Shown in pieces: positions 22,242-34,929 of a DNA stretch of 64,000 nt. Below the pieces are notes generated by a model that was given only the letters and a program-made list of their open reading frames with translations, was not told the origin of the DNA and made no database searches. The translations under genes were made by a program, and so were the position numbers. Source of the stretch: Bathynomus jamesi. Taxonomy: Eukaryota > Arthropoda > Malacostraca > Isopoda > Cirolanidae. Numbering within the stretch: the first letter of the stretch is position 1; each line of letters starts with the position of its first letter. Where the stretch lies: assembly GCA_023014485.1 (NCBI GenBank), contig JAJOZX010005622.1, positions 25,001 through 89,000 of the forward strand, in the 5' to 3' direction.

Positions 22242-24102
22242 AACTTACCAGTATTATAAGTCGGGGGTCAGTATAAGGTGGCCATAAGGCGATGTAAACA
22301 GGAAGAGGAGTCTATTCGAGCATCAAAAGCCTGTGAAGCTCGCATAAATAACGATAATAACAAATTTTGGAAATTTGTTAAGAATCAAACGGGTGTAAAA
22401 AATGTCCTCCCTCCGACAATCGATGGGGTGTCGGGGGAGGATGAAATTGCAAAGCTGTGGAAAAACCACTACTCTAACATTCTTAATAGTGTGAGTAGGG
22501 ATAATCTTAAGATAGATTGCAGCGAAACGATTGTGGGAGGGACAAGAGAAAATATTTTGATATCATTTTCTGAAGTAAAGAGGTTAATTAAAGAGTTAAA
22601 GACTGGTTCTGCGTCAGGGGTAGATGACTTATCGAATGAGCACTTAAAATATGCAAATGACGTAGTATATCTGCATATATCATTGCTCCTATCAGCCATG
22701 CTTGCTCATAGCTATATCCCTGCAGAATTCATGAGGGTATATATCTTGCCTCTGGTCAAAAATAAGTATGGAGACATTCTGTCCAGCAATAATTACAGGC
22801 CTATTGCTGTCGCTTCCTGCTTCTCGAAACTACTAGAAAAACTCTTGTTACTCCGATTAAATGATTTCCTATGGACATCTCCGAATCAGTTTGGCTTTAG
22901 AAGGTCCCACTCAACTGACCTGTGTATCTATGTACTTAAAGAAACAATATCTAAATACATTGAGAGTAATTCAACCATTTATAGCTGTTTCCTTGATATA
23001 AGTAAGGCATATGATAGGGTGAACCACAATGTTTTATTTGCAAAACTAGAAGACAGGAAGGTTCCCATGTACATATTAAATTTATTGAAATTTTGGTATT
23101 CCCACCAATCTTTCACTGTTAGGTGGGGCAATGTACTATCCGAGTGTTTTGGCTCCTCTTACGGGGTGAGACAAGGCTCCTTGCTCTCCCCTATGCTGTT
23201 TAATGTGTATATTGACGGATTAATTGCTTCACTTAATGAGGCAACAGTAGGATGTTGTATAGATAACACAAGGATAAATAACTTAGTTTATGCCGATGAT
23301 ATGGTGTTAATAAGTCCCTCTGTTAAAGGTCTGGATCGGCTACTAAATGTCTGCGAAGTGTATTCGCAGAAACATGATATTCTTTTTAATGTTACAAAAA
23401 CTAAGGTTATGCAATTTCATCCTAAAAGCTGTAATCAGCAGCTGATATAAGGTTTAAAATGAATGGTGAAGTAATTGAGGAAGTACAAGAGTTTAAGTAT
23501 TTGGGTCAAACTATTACCAGCTCCTTGAGTGATGACTCGGATATAAGAAAACAATCTCGAAGCCTGTGTGCTAAAGCGAATATGACCATAAGGAACTTTC
23601 GTTTCTGTACAAGTGAAGCTAAAGACAGACTCTTTCGTACTTTCTGCAGTAATATATACGGTCAGCAACTCTGGGTGAATTATAAAAAAGGTTCTGGTAG
23701 AACCCTAAATTTGCTGTACAACAGGTCTTTTAGACTCTTACATAAATTACCCCCGAGATGCTCAGCTTCGCAAATGTTTGCTACCCGCAATGTTCCGAGC
23801 TTCCCGGAGGTAACAAGACGTGCTCAACACAGTCTAATGCAAAGAATTAAAAAATCAACCAACCCGATCATCCAAGCTATCCATGAGTCCTGCCATTTAT
23901 CCTCTAAGCTATGGACTTCTTGGTACGAAAACGTCTGTCTGTAGCTCCACTTAACTTCGACAGTGCAGTATTATTTCTATCAATTGTATATATTTTTATC
24001 CTTAGTGTATGAACTGTCATTGTATTAATAATATTTGTCATATGGACTATAGTCTGCAATAAACCTTTTCATTTTCATTTTCATTTTCATTTTCATTTTC
24101 AT
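22242..24102 (+). mobile_element. Non-LTR retrotransposon LINE-B, 5'-truncated
   Basis: Inserted in the lectin upstream flank (compare the uninterrupted sequence near 53765-53800). It contains most of the reverse transcriptase ORF, a short 3' UTR with AATAAA-like sequence, and a (TTTTCA)n tail. No endonuclease is present, so the 5' part was lost on insertion. Confidence 0.85.
22278..23944 (+). pseudogene. LINE-B reverse transcriptase, single frameshift
   Basis: The RT domain runs in order: NNYRPIAVASCFSKLLEKL, FGFRRSHSTD, FLDISKAYDRVNHN (first catalytic Asp), GVRQGSLLSPMLFNVY, and NNLVYADDMVLISPS (catalytic YADD). After that come the thumb and a C-terminal region ending at 23944. The palm motifs look functional. 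One C is missing near 23437 (AATCAGCAG here, AATCAGCCAG in the second copy), shifting the frame between RT and the C-terminal region. There is no in-frame upstream ATG, consistent with 5' truncation. Confidence 0.85.
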
Positions 24103-24147
24103 TTTTACAACGCAATTTTACCTTTTTCAATCTTCACCAAAAGCACA
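24103..24147. repeat. 45-bp direct repeat flanking LINE-B copy 2 (left)
   Basis: The same approximately 45 bp (containing ACAACGCAATTTTACC and TTCACCAAAAGCAC) recurs at 25254-25299. This is host flank sequence duplicated on either side of the second LINE-B copy. Confidence 0.8.
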
Positions 24148-25253
24148 TAAGTAAGGCATATGATAGGGTGAACCACAATATTTTATTTGCAAAACTAGAA
24201 GACAGGAAGGTTCCCATGTACATATTAAATTTATTGAAATTTTGGTATCCCCACCAATCTTTCACTGTTAGGTGGGGCAATGTACTATCCGAGTGTTTTG
24301 GCTCCTCTTGCGGGGTGAGACAAGGCTCCTTGCTCTCCCCTATGCTGTTTAATGTGTATATTGACGGATTAATTGCTTCACTTAATGAGGCAACAGTAGG
24401 ATGTTGTATAGATAACACAAGGATAAATAACTTAGTTTATGCCGATGATATGGTGTTAATAAGTCCCTCTGTTAAAGGTCTGGATCGGCTACTAAATGTC
24501 TGCGAAGTGTATTCGCAGAAACATGATATTCTTTTTAATGTTACAAAAACTAAGGTTATGCAATTTCATCCTAAAAGCTGTAATCAGCCAGCTGATATAA
24601 GGTTTAAAATCAATGGTGAAGTAATTGAGGAAGTCCAAGAGTTTAAGTATTTGGGTCAAACTATTACCAGCTCCTTGAGTGATGACTCGGATATAAGAAA
24701 ACAATCTCGAAGCCTGTGTGCTAAAGCGAATATGACCATAAGGAACTTTCGTTTCTGTACAAGTGAAGTTAAAGACACACTCTTTCGTACTTTCTGCAGT
24801 AATATATACGGTCAGCAACTCTGGGTGAATTATAAAAAAGGTTCTGGTAGAACCCTAAATTTGCTGTACAACAGGTCTTTTAGACTCTTACATAAATTAC
24901 CCCCGAGATGCTCAGCTTCGCAAATGTTTGCTACCCGCAATGTTCCGAGCTTCCCGGAGGTAACAAGACGTGCTCAACACAGTCTAATGCAAAGAATTAA
25001 AAAATCAACCAACCCGATCATCCAAGCTATCCATGAGTCCTGCCATTTATCCTCTAAGCTATGGACTTCTTGGTACGAAAACGTCTGTCTGTAGCTCCAC
25101 TTAACTTCGACAGTGCAGTATTATTTCTAATCAATTGTATATATTTTTATCCTTAGTGTATGAACTGTCATTGTATTAATAATATTTGTCATATGGACTA
25201 TAGTCTGTCAATAAACCTTTTCATTTTCATTTTCATTTTCATTTTCATTTTCA
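24148..25253 (+). mobile_element. LINE-B copy 2, shorter 5' truncation
   Basis: Almost identical to 23002-24102, including the (TTTTCA)n tail. It begins abruptly inside the RT palm (AGTAAGGCATATGATAGG). Its ORF (24168-25094) stays open to the C-terminus and includes the YADD motif and the base missing from copy 1. It arose either by a second truncated insertion with a 45-bp target duplication or by tandem duplication of a unit of about 1.15 kb. Confidence 0.85.
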
Positions 25254-25509
25254 TTTTTACAACGCAATTTTACCTTTTTCAATCTTCACCAAAAGCACAG
25301 ATTATCTTATTTACTGAAACTACATTGCATATTTTTACATAAAGTTTGGTAATTTTACACTTCTTACAACTAACCATAAAGATATGTAAATGTATTTTAC
25401 ACAAAATATCTGGAGGTTGATTGAGTTAAAAAAGTTTATTTGTGTAAAATTCAAATACAGACTTCCTCTTAACATTCCTCTTGATTTTTACCAAATTTTT
25501 TGCAATGTA

Positions 25510-26690
25510 CATGGTGGGAGAAAAGTCTTTAAGGATTTTATACACAAATAATTAGTTAACAACATTATTCAGATAAGTGTTGAAAGGATGAAAGAAATCA
25601 AACAAAAAGTCTAAAAGAATTTTATTCATACAAATATTTTGTTAAATTATAATTTAATCTTGAAAGAGTTCTCCATCCGCTATGATACATTTGTGGATTC
25701 TCTCTGTGAAACTCTTTATTGTTCTTCTGAACATATCGAGTGGGATCTTTTTCAGCTGTTCACCTATTTTGCGGCCAAGGGCATTCACATTTCGATAAAT
25801 GAAACCAGGAGTGTAGAGTTTGTCACGCAAATAAGCCCAAAGCAAGAAATCACATGGGGATAAATCAGGTGATCTGGTTGGCCACTCGATGAGACCTCGC
25901 CGCCAAGCGGCATATCCAGAATATCACAGGCAGCTGCAGAGTAATCTGGCGGTGTTCCATCATGTTGTTAAAGAAAATTCCTATCAACGCCATTAGTAAA
26001 CTGTGGCAAAATTTTGTCTCTCAATACCTGACAATAGCGTTTCCCATCCATCATATTTCGCGATATGTCAAACGAAACGAGTCCTGAATAACCAATGCAC
26101 ACCCAGACTGTTAGTGTAGACTTTTTAACGGGTTTACTCAATCGTATTTTGCGATTTTTTTTTCGCCCATTAATGAACGTTGGGTTTGTTTCCTTTACTC
26201 GTTAAGCCGAATACACATTCATCTGAAAATTGATCTTTTGAACGAAATCTGGATCACTGTTGAACTTCTGTTTCATTGTTTCAACAAACTGCAGCCGTTT
26301 ATCAGAATCATCGTCATATATGAACTGAGAGTAAATGGGTTTGTAATCGTGGATTCGTGGTACCCCTGTGATTTCAATATTTTCGCTACCGAAAATTTGA
26401 AAATACCCACTTCCTGTGCGACTTTTCTCGTTGAAGTTGTTGGATCGACTTGAAAAGTGGGACGACATTTTCTATTTTGTTGTCTCCTGTCGCCATCACT
26501 GGCCTTCGGCTTCTTGGACGATCTTTTACCAGCCTCCCTGTTTCCAAGTTTGGGCTTCCAGTATCGAATAGTGGTTGCATTTGATAATGGTTTACTATAT
26601 TTTTGTTGAAATAAACGCAAACTTTCTTCATAATTATTATAAGAAATAGCCCACGATACAAGACACACTTTTTTTTTGTAATAATTTCAA
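25510..26690 (-). mobile_element. Mariner-like transposon relic, copy C
   Basis: Inverted relative to copy A. The right terminus is at 25510 (CATGGTGGGAGAAAAG). Transposase remains include FIYRNVNALGRKIGEQLKK, HDGTPP traces and an N-terminal part with RRQQNRKCRPTFQVD and KVAQEVGIFKFSVAKIL. Several frameshifts; the left terminus is lost. Confidence 0.8.
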
Positions 26691-26775
26691 TGGCGCCTAA
26701 AAATATACCGAGTATATTTGTTTGGGTGAGTTATCGGAAACGTTCCGTACATACTTCACGCACTGAACCACTGTA

Positions 26776-27220
26776 CAGGTATAAAATAATTCACAATTCC
26801 GCCTGCTATCAAACGCAGCGCAGCATGCCCGTATCGCAGGCCATTATTAAAGAAAAGGCACGGTCTTTGTGGCGAGATGTGAGGAAGGCAGTCGTTGGTG
26901 AAGGTGAGAGCAGTGGTGGTGAACCTTATAGTGCGAGTCGGGGGTGGCTTGACCCCATTCTGGGGTGGTTTGAGGAAATAAAAGTACAGTACGGGTATGT
27001 TTATTCTTTTATTGATGTTATTCATAACTTACTATGTTAATACAGTTCTGTATTTGTGTTTTATACTTGATTTTATGTATCGTATGGGAACGTATCCAAA
27101 CATCTTACCTTCTGAAAAATAACCACTGGAAAAGCATCCCCCCCCCCATAAAACATGTATTTATATGGGAAAAAATTATTCATTATTCGCAATTTCGCTA
27201 TTCGTAATGAGTCTGAGGGA
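26776..27220 (-). mobile_element. Pogo/Tigger-like element, copy C, retaining more coding sequence
   Basis: Same family as 5494-5933, but lacking part of one end and carrying about 145 bp that the other copies have deleted. The right end is cut off near 27220, where unrelated DNA begins. Its orientation is opposite to copy A. Confidence 0.7.
26825..26998 (+). pseudogene. CENP-B-type HTH fragment of a Tigger-like transposase
   Basis: The plus strand reads MPVSQAIIKEKARSLWRDVR followed by SASRGWLDPILGWFEE. This is the layout of the CENP-B/Tigger second helix-turn-helix domain, where a KA-L helix is followed by ASRGW. Only the first part, up to KARSL, survives in the MITE copies. It identifies the parent family of those MITEs. 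Confidence 0.7.
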
Positions 27221-27427
27221 CTGGGTTGCGTTTTAATCGGATCACCCTGTATTTTAGTGGCAAGTAATCTAATCAAAACATTGTTATGTGAAGATGTCGT
27301 TGGGAAGCAGGAGAAATTTTCACGCAAAAATCTTTCAAATTAATTTCAATTTTGACAAAAGAAAATAATAAGAAAATAAATAGAAATAAATGGAAATAAA
27401 ATAAAAGTTCCATTTCATTAATATTTC

Positions 27428-27429
<2 letters not shown>
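27221..27429. other. Unassigned AT-rich DNA
   Basis: Contains ATCACCCTGTATTTTAGTGGC, which resembles a transposon end, but no partner is visible. No gene. Confidence 0.4.

Positions 27430-27474
<45 letters not shown>
27430..27474. repeat. (TA)n microsatellite
   Basis: Left boundary of the fold-back element. Confidence 0.95.
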
Positions 27475-27476
<2 letters not shown>

Positions 27477-28260
27477 GAATGAACTCAGAATGGTCCCTGA
27501 GGTTTTTTATGATACGCACAGACCGTGCATGAAAAAAGGAACTTTTCTGGGATAATTAAATCCACTATAGTCCGAATAAGTAATGGTAAATGACAAATAC
27601 CATAGATTTTCTTTTTCATGATGCTAGCCCGACGTGGGCAACGGGTCACTCGCAAAGAGGTCCCATAAATATAGCTTCCCTCACCAACTATCTGCAAAGC
27701 AGACAGGATCCAGCTTTGGGACATGGATCTAGGGTTTAAAGCAGCCTAGCCCTGCTACATTTAGAACCTCAATATAAGCAAAAGACTCGCTGCCTTCACG
27801 TCAGATTGAATACATCAAAGAAAAAGGGGACCATTCTGAGTTCATTCCCATCTTGAAACGGACATGTTATGTGCCTTGAAAAGTGGATGCTCAATTCTGC
27901 CAGTTGAGTTTAAGTTTTGGTTTTTGGCTAAAAATATAATAGTTACCCCTTTTTCTTTGATGTATTCAATCTGACGTGAAGGCAGCGAGTCTTTTGCTTA
28001 TATTGAGGTTCTAAATGTAGCAGGGCTAGGCTGCTTTAAACCCTACATCCATGTCCCAAAGTTGGATCCTGTCTGCTTTGCAGATAGCTGGTGAGGGAAG
28101 CTATATTTATGGGACCTCTTTGCGAGTGACCCGTTGCCCACGTCGGGCTAGCATCATGAAAAAAAAAACTATGGTATTTGTCATTTACCATTACTTATTC
28201 GGACTATAGTGGATTTAATTATCCCAGAAGAGTTCCTTGTTCCATTCACGGTCTGTGTGT

Positions 28261-28262
<2 letters not shown>
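27475..28262. mobile_element. Fold-back inverted dimer, unknown family
   Basis: Arms 27520-27826 and 27945-28260 are near-perfect reverse complements (for example TCAGATTGAATACATCAAAG against its complement). Between them lies an asymmetric spacer of about 80-120 bp. A second short inverted pair, GAATGAACTCAGAATGG at 27478 and its complement near 27832, is nested in the left side. No protein is recognised. (TA)n tracts lie on both sides, as with the PLE dimers nearby. Confidence 0.75.

Positions 28263-28338
<76 letters not shown>
28263..28338. repeat. (TA)n microsatellite
   Basis: Right boundary of the fold-back element and left boundary of the next MITE. Confidence 0.95.
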
Positions 28339-28340
<2 letters not shown>

Positions 28341-28668
28341 AGGGTGCTCCATAAGTCCAATCTCATATTAAAATTTATTTTAAATTAAATTTGACAAAGT
28401 AACACATAAGGACTGAAACAAATGTTCAAATTGACGTCTTGCTTTTGGCACCTTCTTTTTTGTTGCAGGTAGAATAACACGCAATGGCTAATATGAAAGT
28501 GAGTTACACTCCTGAGGAAAAGGCCTCAGCCTCTTCCTCCGCCTTTTCTACCTTCAACAATAAAAAGGCGCCAAAACAAGACATCAGTTTGAACATTTTT
28601 ATGTATTACTTTTATAAATTTAATTTAAAATAAATTTTAATATGAGACCGAATTTATGGGACACCCTG
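28339..28668. mobile_element. Tc1/mariner-type MITE with long TIRs
   Basis: A 330-bp element whose two arms of about 110 bp are inverted copies of each other. The right terminus reads CAGGGTGTCCCATAA on the minus strand; the left is a diverged form. TA dinucleotides flank it. No coding capacity. Confidence 0.75.
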
Positions 28669-28787
28669 TATACATACAGAGAGAGAGAGAGATTATAGAA
28701 TCCCTAAAAAATTAAAAATTTAAAACATTGAAGGAATAAAATGGAAAGAAAAACAGCAACAAATGAAGGATTATTTAAATAGAGTTA

Positions 28788-28827
28788 ATAAAACCTAACC
28801 CAACTTAACCTAACCTAACCTAACCTA
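28788..28827 (+). repeat. Interstitial (TAACC)n run, TTAGG-type telomeric motif
   Basis: AACCTAACC units, four perfect and about two imperfect. TTAGG is the ancestral arthropod telomere repeat. The run is short, so it is not a telomere. Confidence 0.6.
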
Positions 28828-28974
28828 CAAATTCAGACGTAAAATCTTAACTCTGTTTAAAGTTAACTAATTATTAATTCGATTAACGTTAACCGCTTTT
28901 TTGTTAACTTCAATTAAAGAATTCGTTTGTTCTGAAATCTTAATATTTTGTAGGATTTTGTATTTGCAGGTTTT

Positions 28975-29095
<121 letters not shown>

Positions 29096-30129
29096 CATCA
29101 TGACTTGTCAAAAAAGTAAAAAATAGAATTTTTGTCATTGATTGAATCGAGACAAGTTTGTGAAATACAAATGAAATGAAGTAAAGAAATCTCTTCATTA
29201 TTTATAACAATTTTAATACCAAGAAAATTTCAAGAGGGGCATCTCAAATGAGTTCTAAAAAAGAAAATATAATTTTGTGTAATACAACTCGCATTGAACG
29301 CCAATTGCGTTACTTTCATTATGTCAACAGTAAGTGAAGCCCTCGCATTTTCTCCTTGAAGCCTTCAAGAAATCACGAACCTGGACGTCAAGCGCATGTT
29401 CGAGTAATATAATGAAGCTCTAGTATCTCTTTCAGCTGAAGGTAATACGATGATAATTAACGCCTAATCTGTAATCTAAACAGTACTGCAGACGAGGCAA
29501 AATCTATCGACATTCCGACACGCCAAGAAGGGTCAAAAGTGAATTTTGTAGCAAGCCCTTTTCAAAACGATAATTTCAATTATTCGGAATATATTAACTG
29601 TCGCTGCAAAAGTATTGATCAAAGGAAGGAATTGGTAAATAACAGGCCATGAAAATCCTCCCGATCAGCAGCCCACGTATAAATATACAGTGATTGCTTA
29701 GAGCAGTAAGTCCGAATGAAGCGTGCAGGTGGCGACTGTCGCCGTGCAATCTCTTTTTTTCGACTTTATGATGGTTTAAAGGCGAGTTATCTGTTTTTCA
29801 CAGTGCCGAAATTTCTACTGTGGTTGCTAAATACTTGTTTCATACTAAAATTATGAAGAAAACCAATATAAAAATGAGTATTATGACTGAAAGTAAGGTA
29901 CGTTCATCACTTTTATGCGTGCTCAGCATCATCCGCCATGTTTTGCCACACCTCGCCACGTTTGCGTCTGCACTGCCAATTTAGGATAGACGATTCGCCA
30001 TGGCTCAGGGTTTTTTTCAAAAACTTTATCGTTCCGGCCTAGTATATATAATCTAAATGTAAGATAATATGTTGTAGCTTCACACAGATAATGTTGATAT
30101 GGTAGGTGGAAGACAAGTTCATGCCTATT

Positions 30130-30217
30130 ACAATTATTATTATTATATTATTAGTATTATTATTAGTATTATTAGTATTATTATCATTATTATTATTAGT
30201 AGTAGTAGTAGTAGTAT
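30130..30217. repeat. Interrupted (TTA)n/(AGT)n microsatellite
   Basis: Counterpart of 3168-3282 with interruptions. Confidence 0.9.
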
Positions 30218-30324
30218 CACTAGGTGATTCGGTGTATAGTTGCTTTTTTTCCTACAAATGTAGACTTATTTCATAATACATTTATTTATATGTAAGCTTT
30301 AATACTGTCTTTGCTACACAGACA

Positions 30325-30708
30325 ATGCCATCACGTTATAATAAGAAGACTGGGGCACCAATTCGAGCAGGATAGGCTCAAGCGGCACTAGCAGAAGCTG
30401 TCAGCAAAGTAAAAACGAGAGAATTGGGAGTTAATGCAGCAGCCAGGCCCAGGGCATATGGAGTTCCATCTAGAATCGTGCGCAGAAGAATTAATACAAG
30501 AGACTCTGAAGAAATTGAATCAGAATCTGAGGTCAACAACTGTGTGGAATGTCTGGAGAGTTACTTCAAAACAACATCAAGATCTGACTGGGTGAAATGC
30601 ACTAAATGCCAAAAGTGGCTGCATGGAATATGTACTATGTATGTACTTCTCTGCAACGTATATGACAAATTTGAAAAACGTAAAAGAGGCAAAAATAACT
30701 TTCTATGA
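30325..30708 (+). pseudogene. Internally deleted pogo/Tigger-type transposase relic, copy B
   Basis: Better preserved than copy A. It opens with ATG at 30325 (MPSRYNKKTGAPIRAG), has one in-frame TAG directly after, and then stays open to 30708. The psq-type HTH (AALAEAVSKVKTRELGVNA...RIVRRR) is fused to the zinc-binding tail (NCVECLESYF, WVKCTKCQKWLHGIC). The catalytic core is absent. The stop and the missing core argue against a working protein. Confidence 0.65.
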
Positions 30709-32411
30709 GGTAGGATAAGTAATTCTTTTGGTGGGGCATCTGTCCCCCCGAGTCCCGGGGAGAGATGCCTCGATTAGAATGGTTTTTTAAAGGATTGTAA
30801 TGCAAACACCATTATGTATGAAGGTTTCAACTAATTTTTTCCTTTTGAGGTAATGATTGTACGATGTCACGATAAATTAAGTGTTTTGTTTTCCATAAAA
30901 AAATCTAAATCGAAAAAGTCGGGTATCTGTACCTGTTTTACGCTATAAACAAGGAGGGAGAGACAATCGAATGTATATATTGTAGTGTAGAATAGGGTGG
31001 GTCAAATTTTTAATCAGGATTGGTACGGGTGTGGAAACTTGCTCCTGCACTATAAAAACAAGAAACACAACATGAATTTAAGATTTGATCATTTTTAGGG
31101 GTGCCAACTTTTCATTGAATTTGTTATGTATGATTGAGGCGCCGACGATCATCACTGGTGTGAAAACCCGTTTCCTATGCCATTGTGTTCCACAGCTTTC
31201 CTTCTTTTGAATAGATATGGATACATTTGGTTAGTTCGTCACGAAAGATTATGAAAATCTGTTTATTTCAAGTTTGGTAATTCCCCTCCATCAATACAAA
31301 ATCGAAAGGTTGTGTCGGCAGAGTGACGAACTGGCCAGGGTTCATCAGCCAATAAGAGTTACTTAAAGCACACAGTTCCTGGAACGATGCATCAGCAAAT
31401 GGCGCAAGATCAACAGAGTTCTTCGTTATTACGTGTCAGTAGAGGAACCAACTCATGAACCAATGTGCTTGGTAGAATATATTATTAAAGTCTATTCCAA
31501 CATGGTTCAAAATTAAATTGAACTGCGAGTGTACTGATGGAGCTAAAATATTTCCACTTCTTATTAACCCAAATCAATGAGTTAACTGACAGAAATGTCA
31601 TTGAAGTTGGTCAAGGTGCATTAAAATGGAACTACTATTTGTCATCCAGAAAATATTATTCTAAGTGCAGTCGTTGATGATCGTCTAGAAGTTAGAACTG
31701 AAGCTGCGAATATGATCATTAAAACAAGACAAACCATCGGCATTGGATGATTGTTTCCAGTCAAAAATCAAGGAAATTACAAACCAAATTTGAGTTAAAA
31801 AAAGACGCTGTGTAGGCTATTAATTGCACTTCTTTAAGGAGTCTGATTTAGTGCAAATATTTTTTGGTTTTCCCTGTTGTTGCATCTTCATGTTGTAGTT
31901 TGAAGATCTGAAAATGAATAACTTAAGCAAATTTTACAGAAACTAACGTAAAATTGAACATTCACTCAATATATTTTGGTTACTTTAAATTACTTTATCT
32001 TAAAATTGATGCACTGGAGTGCTCCGTTTTTTGGTCATTAGGCTCACTCATTGTTTGTAAAGTTCAACAATTTTGAACGTTTGTTATTAAGTAAAGTTCG
32101 TTATTAATCGTTTTAATTATGAAAACTAAACAAAACAACAAATTCATACAGATATTGTTTAATACTTATTCTGAAAGTTGTCAACAAATTAACCATTAAC
32201 AACATAACTATTGAAATTACTAATATAGAAATAGTCTCCGTATTCAAGTCTGAGTTAGGACCCCTAAACCTGATCGAAAAAGCCTCAAATTTCATAAATG
32301 AATTATTTGAGAATAAGAATAACTTTCTAAACCCAAAACATAAGGAAATCCAATTTAATTTCGACCCACCCTCGTGTAGGCACTTTTCCCAGGTTTACCA
32401 GGTTATATTTA

Positions 32412-32459
<48 letters not shown>
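30709..32459. other. Unassigned AT-rich duplicated DNA
   Basis: Counterpart of 3754-5491. It includes the decayed coding trace at 31490-31750 and a (TA)n tract at 32424-32461. No gene. Confidence 0.5.
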
Positions 32460-32461
<2 letters not shown>

Positions 32462-32465
<4 letters not shown>

Positions 32466-32901
32466 TATATCCCGGTTTTCGCAAGTTATGTTCCTCAGAC
32501 TCATTACGAATAGCGAAAGTGCGAATAACGAATAATTTTTCCTCATATAAATACATGTTTTATAGGGGGATGCGTTCCGGTGGCCATTTTCCAGAAGGTA
32601 AGTCATTTGGATATATTCCCATACGATACATAAAAACAAGTATAAAACACAAATACAGACCTGTTTTAGCATAGTAAGTTATGAATAGCATCAAAGACCG
32701 TGCCTTTTCTTGAATAATGGCCTGCGATACGGGCATGCTGCGCTGCGTTTGATAGCAGGCGGAATTGTGAATTATTTTTTCCCTTATCTGACATTGCGAA
32801 TAACGGAGCTGGTTTTGCGAATAGCAGAATTTGGTTTCAAAAATATTTTACGAATAAGCGAAGCTACGAGTATCGAAGTTATGAATAACGGGGTACAACT
32901 G
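32462..32901 (+). mobile_element. Pogo/Tigger-like MITE, copy B
   Basis: 440 bp, counterpart of 5494-5933, with the same termini and adjacent TA. Confidence 0.75.
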
Positions 32902-32969
32902 TACAGTGTACCTGTACAGTGCTTCAGTGCGTGAAGTATGTACGAAACGTTTCCGATAACTGACCCAAA

Positions 32970-34196
32970 CAAATATACTAGATATATTTTTAGGTGTCAT
33001 TGAAATTATTACAAAAAAAAAGTGTATCTTCTATCGTAGGCTATTTCTTATAATAATTGTGAAGAAAGTTTCCGTTTATTTCAACAAAAATATAGTAAAC
33101 CACCATCAAATGCAACCACTATTCGATACTGGAAGCCTAAACTTGGAAACAGGGAGTCTGTTTAAAGATCGTCCAATACGCCGAAGGCCAGTGACGGCGA
33201 CAGGAGACAACAACAAAGAAAATGTTCTCGCCACTCTTCAAGTCGATCCAAAAACTTCAACGAGAAAAGGCGCACAGGAAGTGGGTATTTTCAAATTTTC
33301 AGTAGCAAAAATATTGAAATCACAGGGTGACCACGAATCCACGATTACAAACCCATTTACTCTCAGTTCATATACGACGATGATTCTGATAAACGGCTGC
33401 AGTTTGTTGAAACAATGAGACAAAAGTTCAAGTGATCCAGATTTCGTTCAAAAGATCAAATTTTCAGATGAATGTGTATTCGGTTTAACGAGTAAAGAAA
33501 ACAAACCCGACGTTCACTACTGGGCGAAAAATATCGCAAAATACGATTGAGTAAACCAGTTAAAACGTCTATACTAACAGTCTGGGTGTGCATTGGTTAT
33601 TCAGGACTTGTTTCCTTTGACATATCGAGAAAAACGATGGATGGGAAACGCTATTGCCAGGTATTGAGAGACAAAGTTTTGCCACAGTTTACTAATGGCG
33701 ATGGCAGGAATTTGCTTTATCAACATGATGGAACACCGCCACATTACTCTGCAGCTGCACCGTAATATTCTCGATACGAACCTTGAAGTCTTGGCGGCGA
33801 GGTCCCATCGAGTGGCCAACCGGATCACCTGATTTAACCCCATGTGATTTCTGGCTTTTGGGCTTATTTGCGTCACAAACTCTACACTCCTGGTTTCATT
33901 TATCGAAATGTGAATGCCCTTGGCCGCAAATAGATGAACAGCTGAAAAGGATCCCACTCGATATGTTCAGAAGAACAATAAAGAGTTTCACAGAGAGAAT
34001 CACAAATGTATCATAGCGGATGGAGAACTCTTTCGAGATTAAATTACAATTTAACAAAATATTTGTATGAATAAAATTCTTTTAGACTTTTTGTTTGATT
34101 TCTTTCATCCTTTCAACACTTATCTGTATAATGTTGTTAACTAATTATTTGTGTATAAAATCCTTAAAGACTTTTCTCCCACCCTGAACACTGTAA
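32970..34196 (+). mobile_element. Mariner-like transposon relic, copy B
   Basis: Counterpart of 6000-7228. Open segments cover the N-terminal region (33059-33418), the second catalytic motif LLYQHDGTPPHYS and the third motif SPDLTPCDFWL. Frameshifts remain near 33420 and 33765. The right terminus is at 34196. Confidence 0.85.
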
Positions 34197-34920
34197 AAAA
34201 ATTGGTAAAAATCAAAAGGAATATTAAAAGGAAGTCTGTATTTGAATTTTACACAAATAAATTTTTTTTAACTCAATCAACCTCCAGATATTTTGTGTAA
34301 AATGCATTTACATATCTTTATGGTTAATTGTAAAAGGTGTAAAATTACCAAACTTTATGTGAAAATATGCAATGTGTTTTCAGTAAATAAAGTAATATGT
34401 GGTTTCCGTGAACTTTTAAAAAGGTAAAATTGGGTTGTAAAAATATATAATTAACTGGCAATTTTCCTGTCATAATGTTAAGTGAATTTCAAAATTTATC
34501 TTTTCTGTGAAATAATATTACTGCACATACGACATACCCAAAACGTTTCTCAATATAAATTACTTATTAGAAGATGGGACTGTAATCCATAGGTATAATA
34601 TAAGTTAATTGATTACAAGGTACAGTTATCATACATTCATGAGTATATGGCATATGAACGACAGTTGATAGATTTTGTGTGGAGAAAAATAGTTGGCTGT
34701 CATGTGGCAAGTCTCCAACGACTCTATGTTGTTGAACGAATTTTGCCTGAATTTAAATCCCTTTTACCGTTCAGTTAATGATCTTTTAATAAAGAATGAG
34801 TGGTGAATAATTGTAAATTAAGGTCTTTTAAAATAGCCTAAAAATGATACTAAAATTTGAAGTGTCCAGAATAGGACTTCGCAAAGTAATGAGTTGTGAC
34901 ATCTTTGACAATAACTTGAG
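34197..34920. other. Spacer upstream of FReD-4
   Basis: Shared with 7229-7975. No gene. Confidence 0.6.
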
Positions 34921-34929
34921 AGAGACGCC

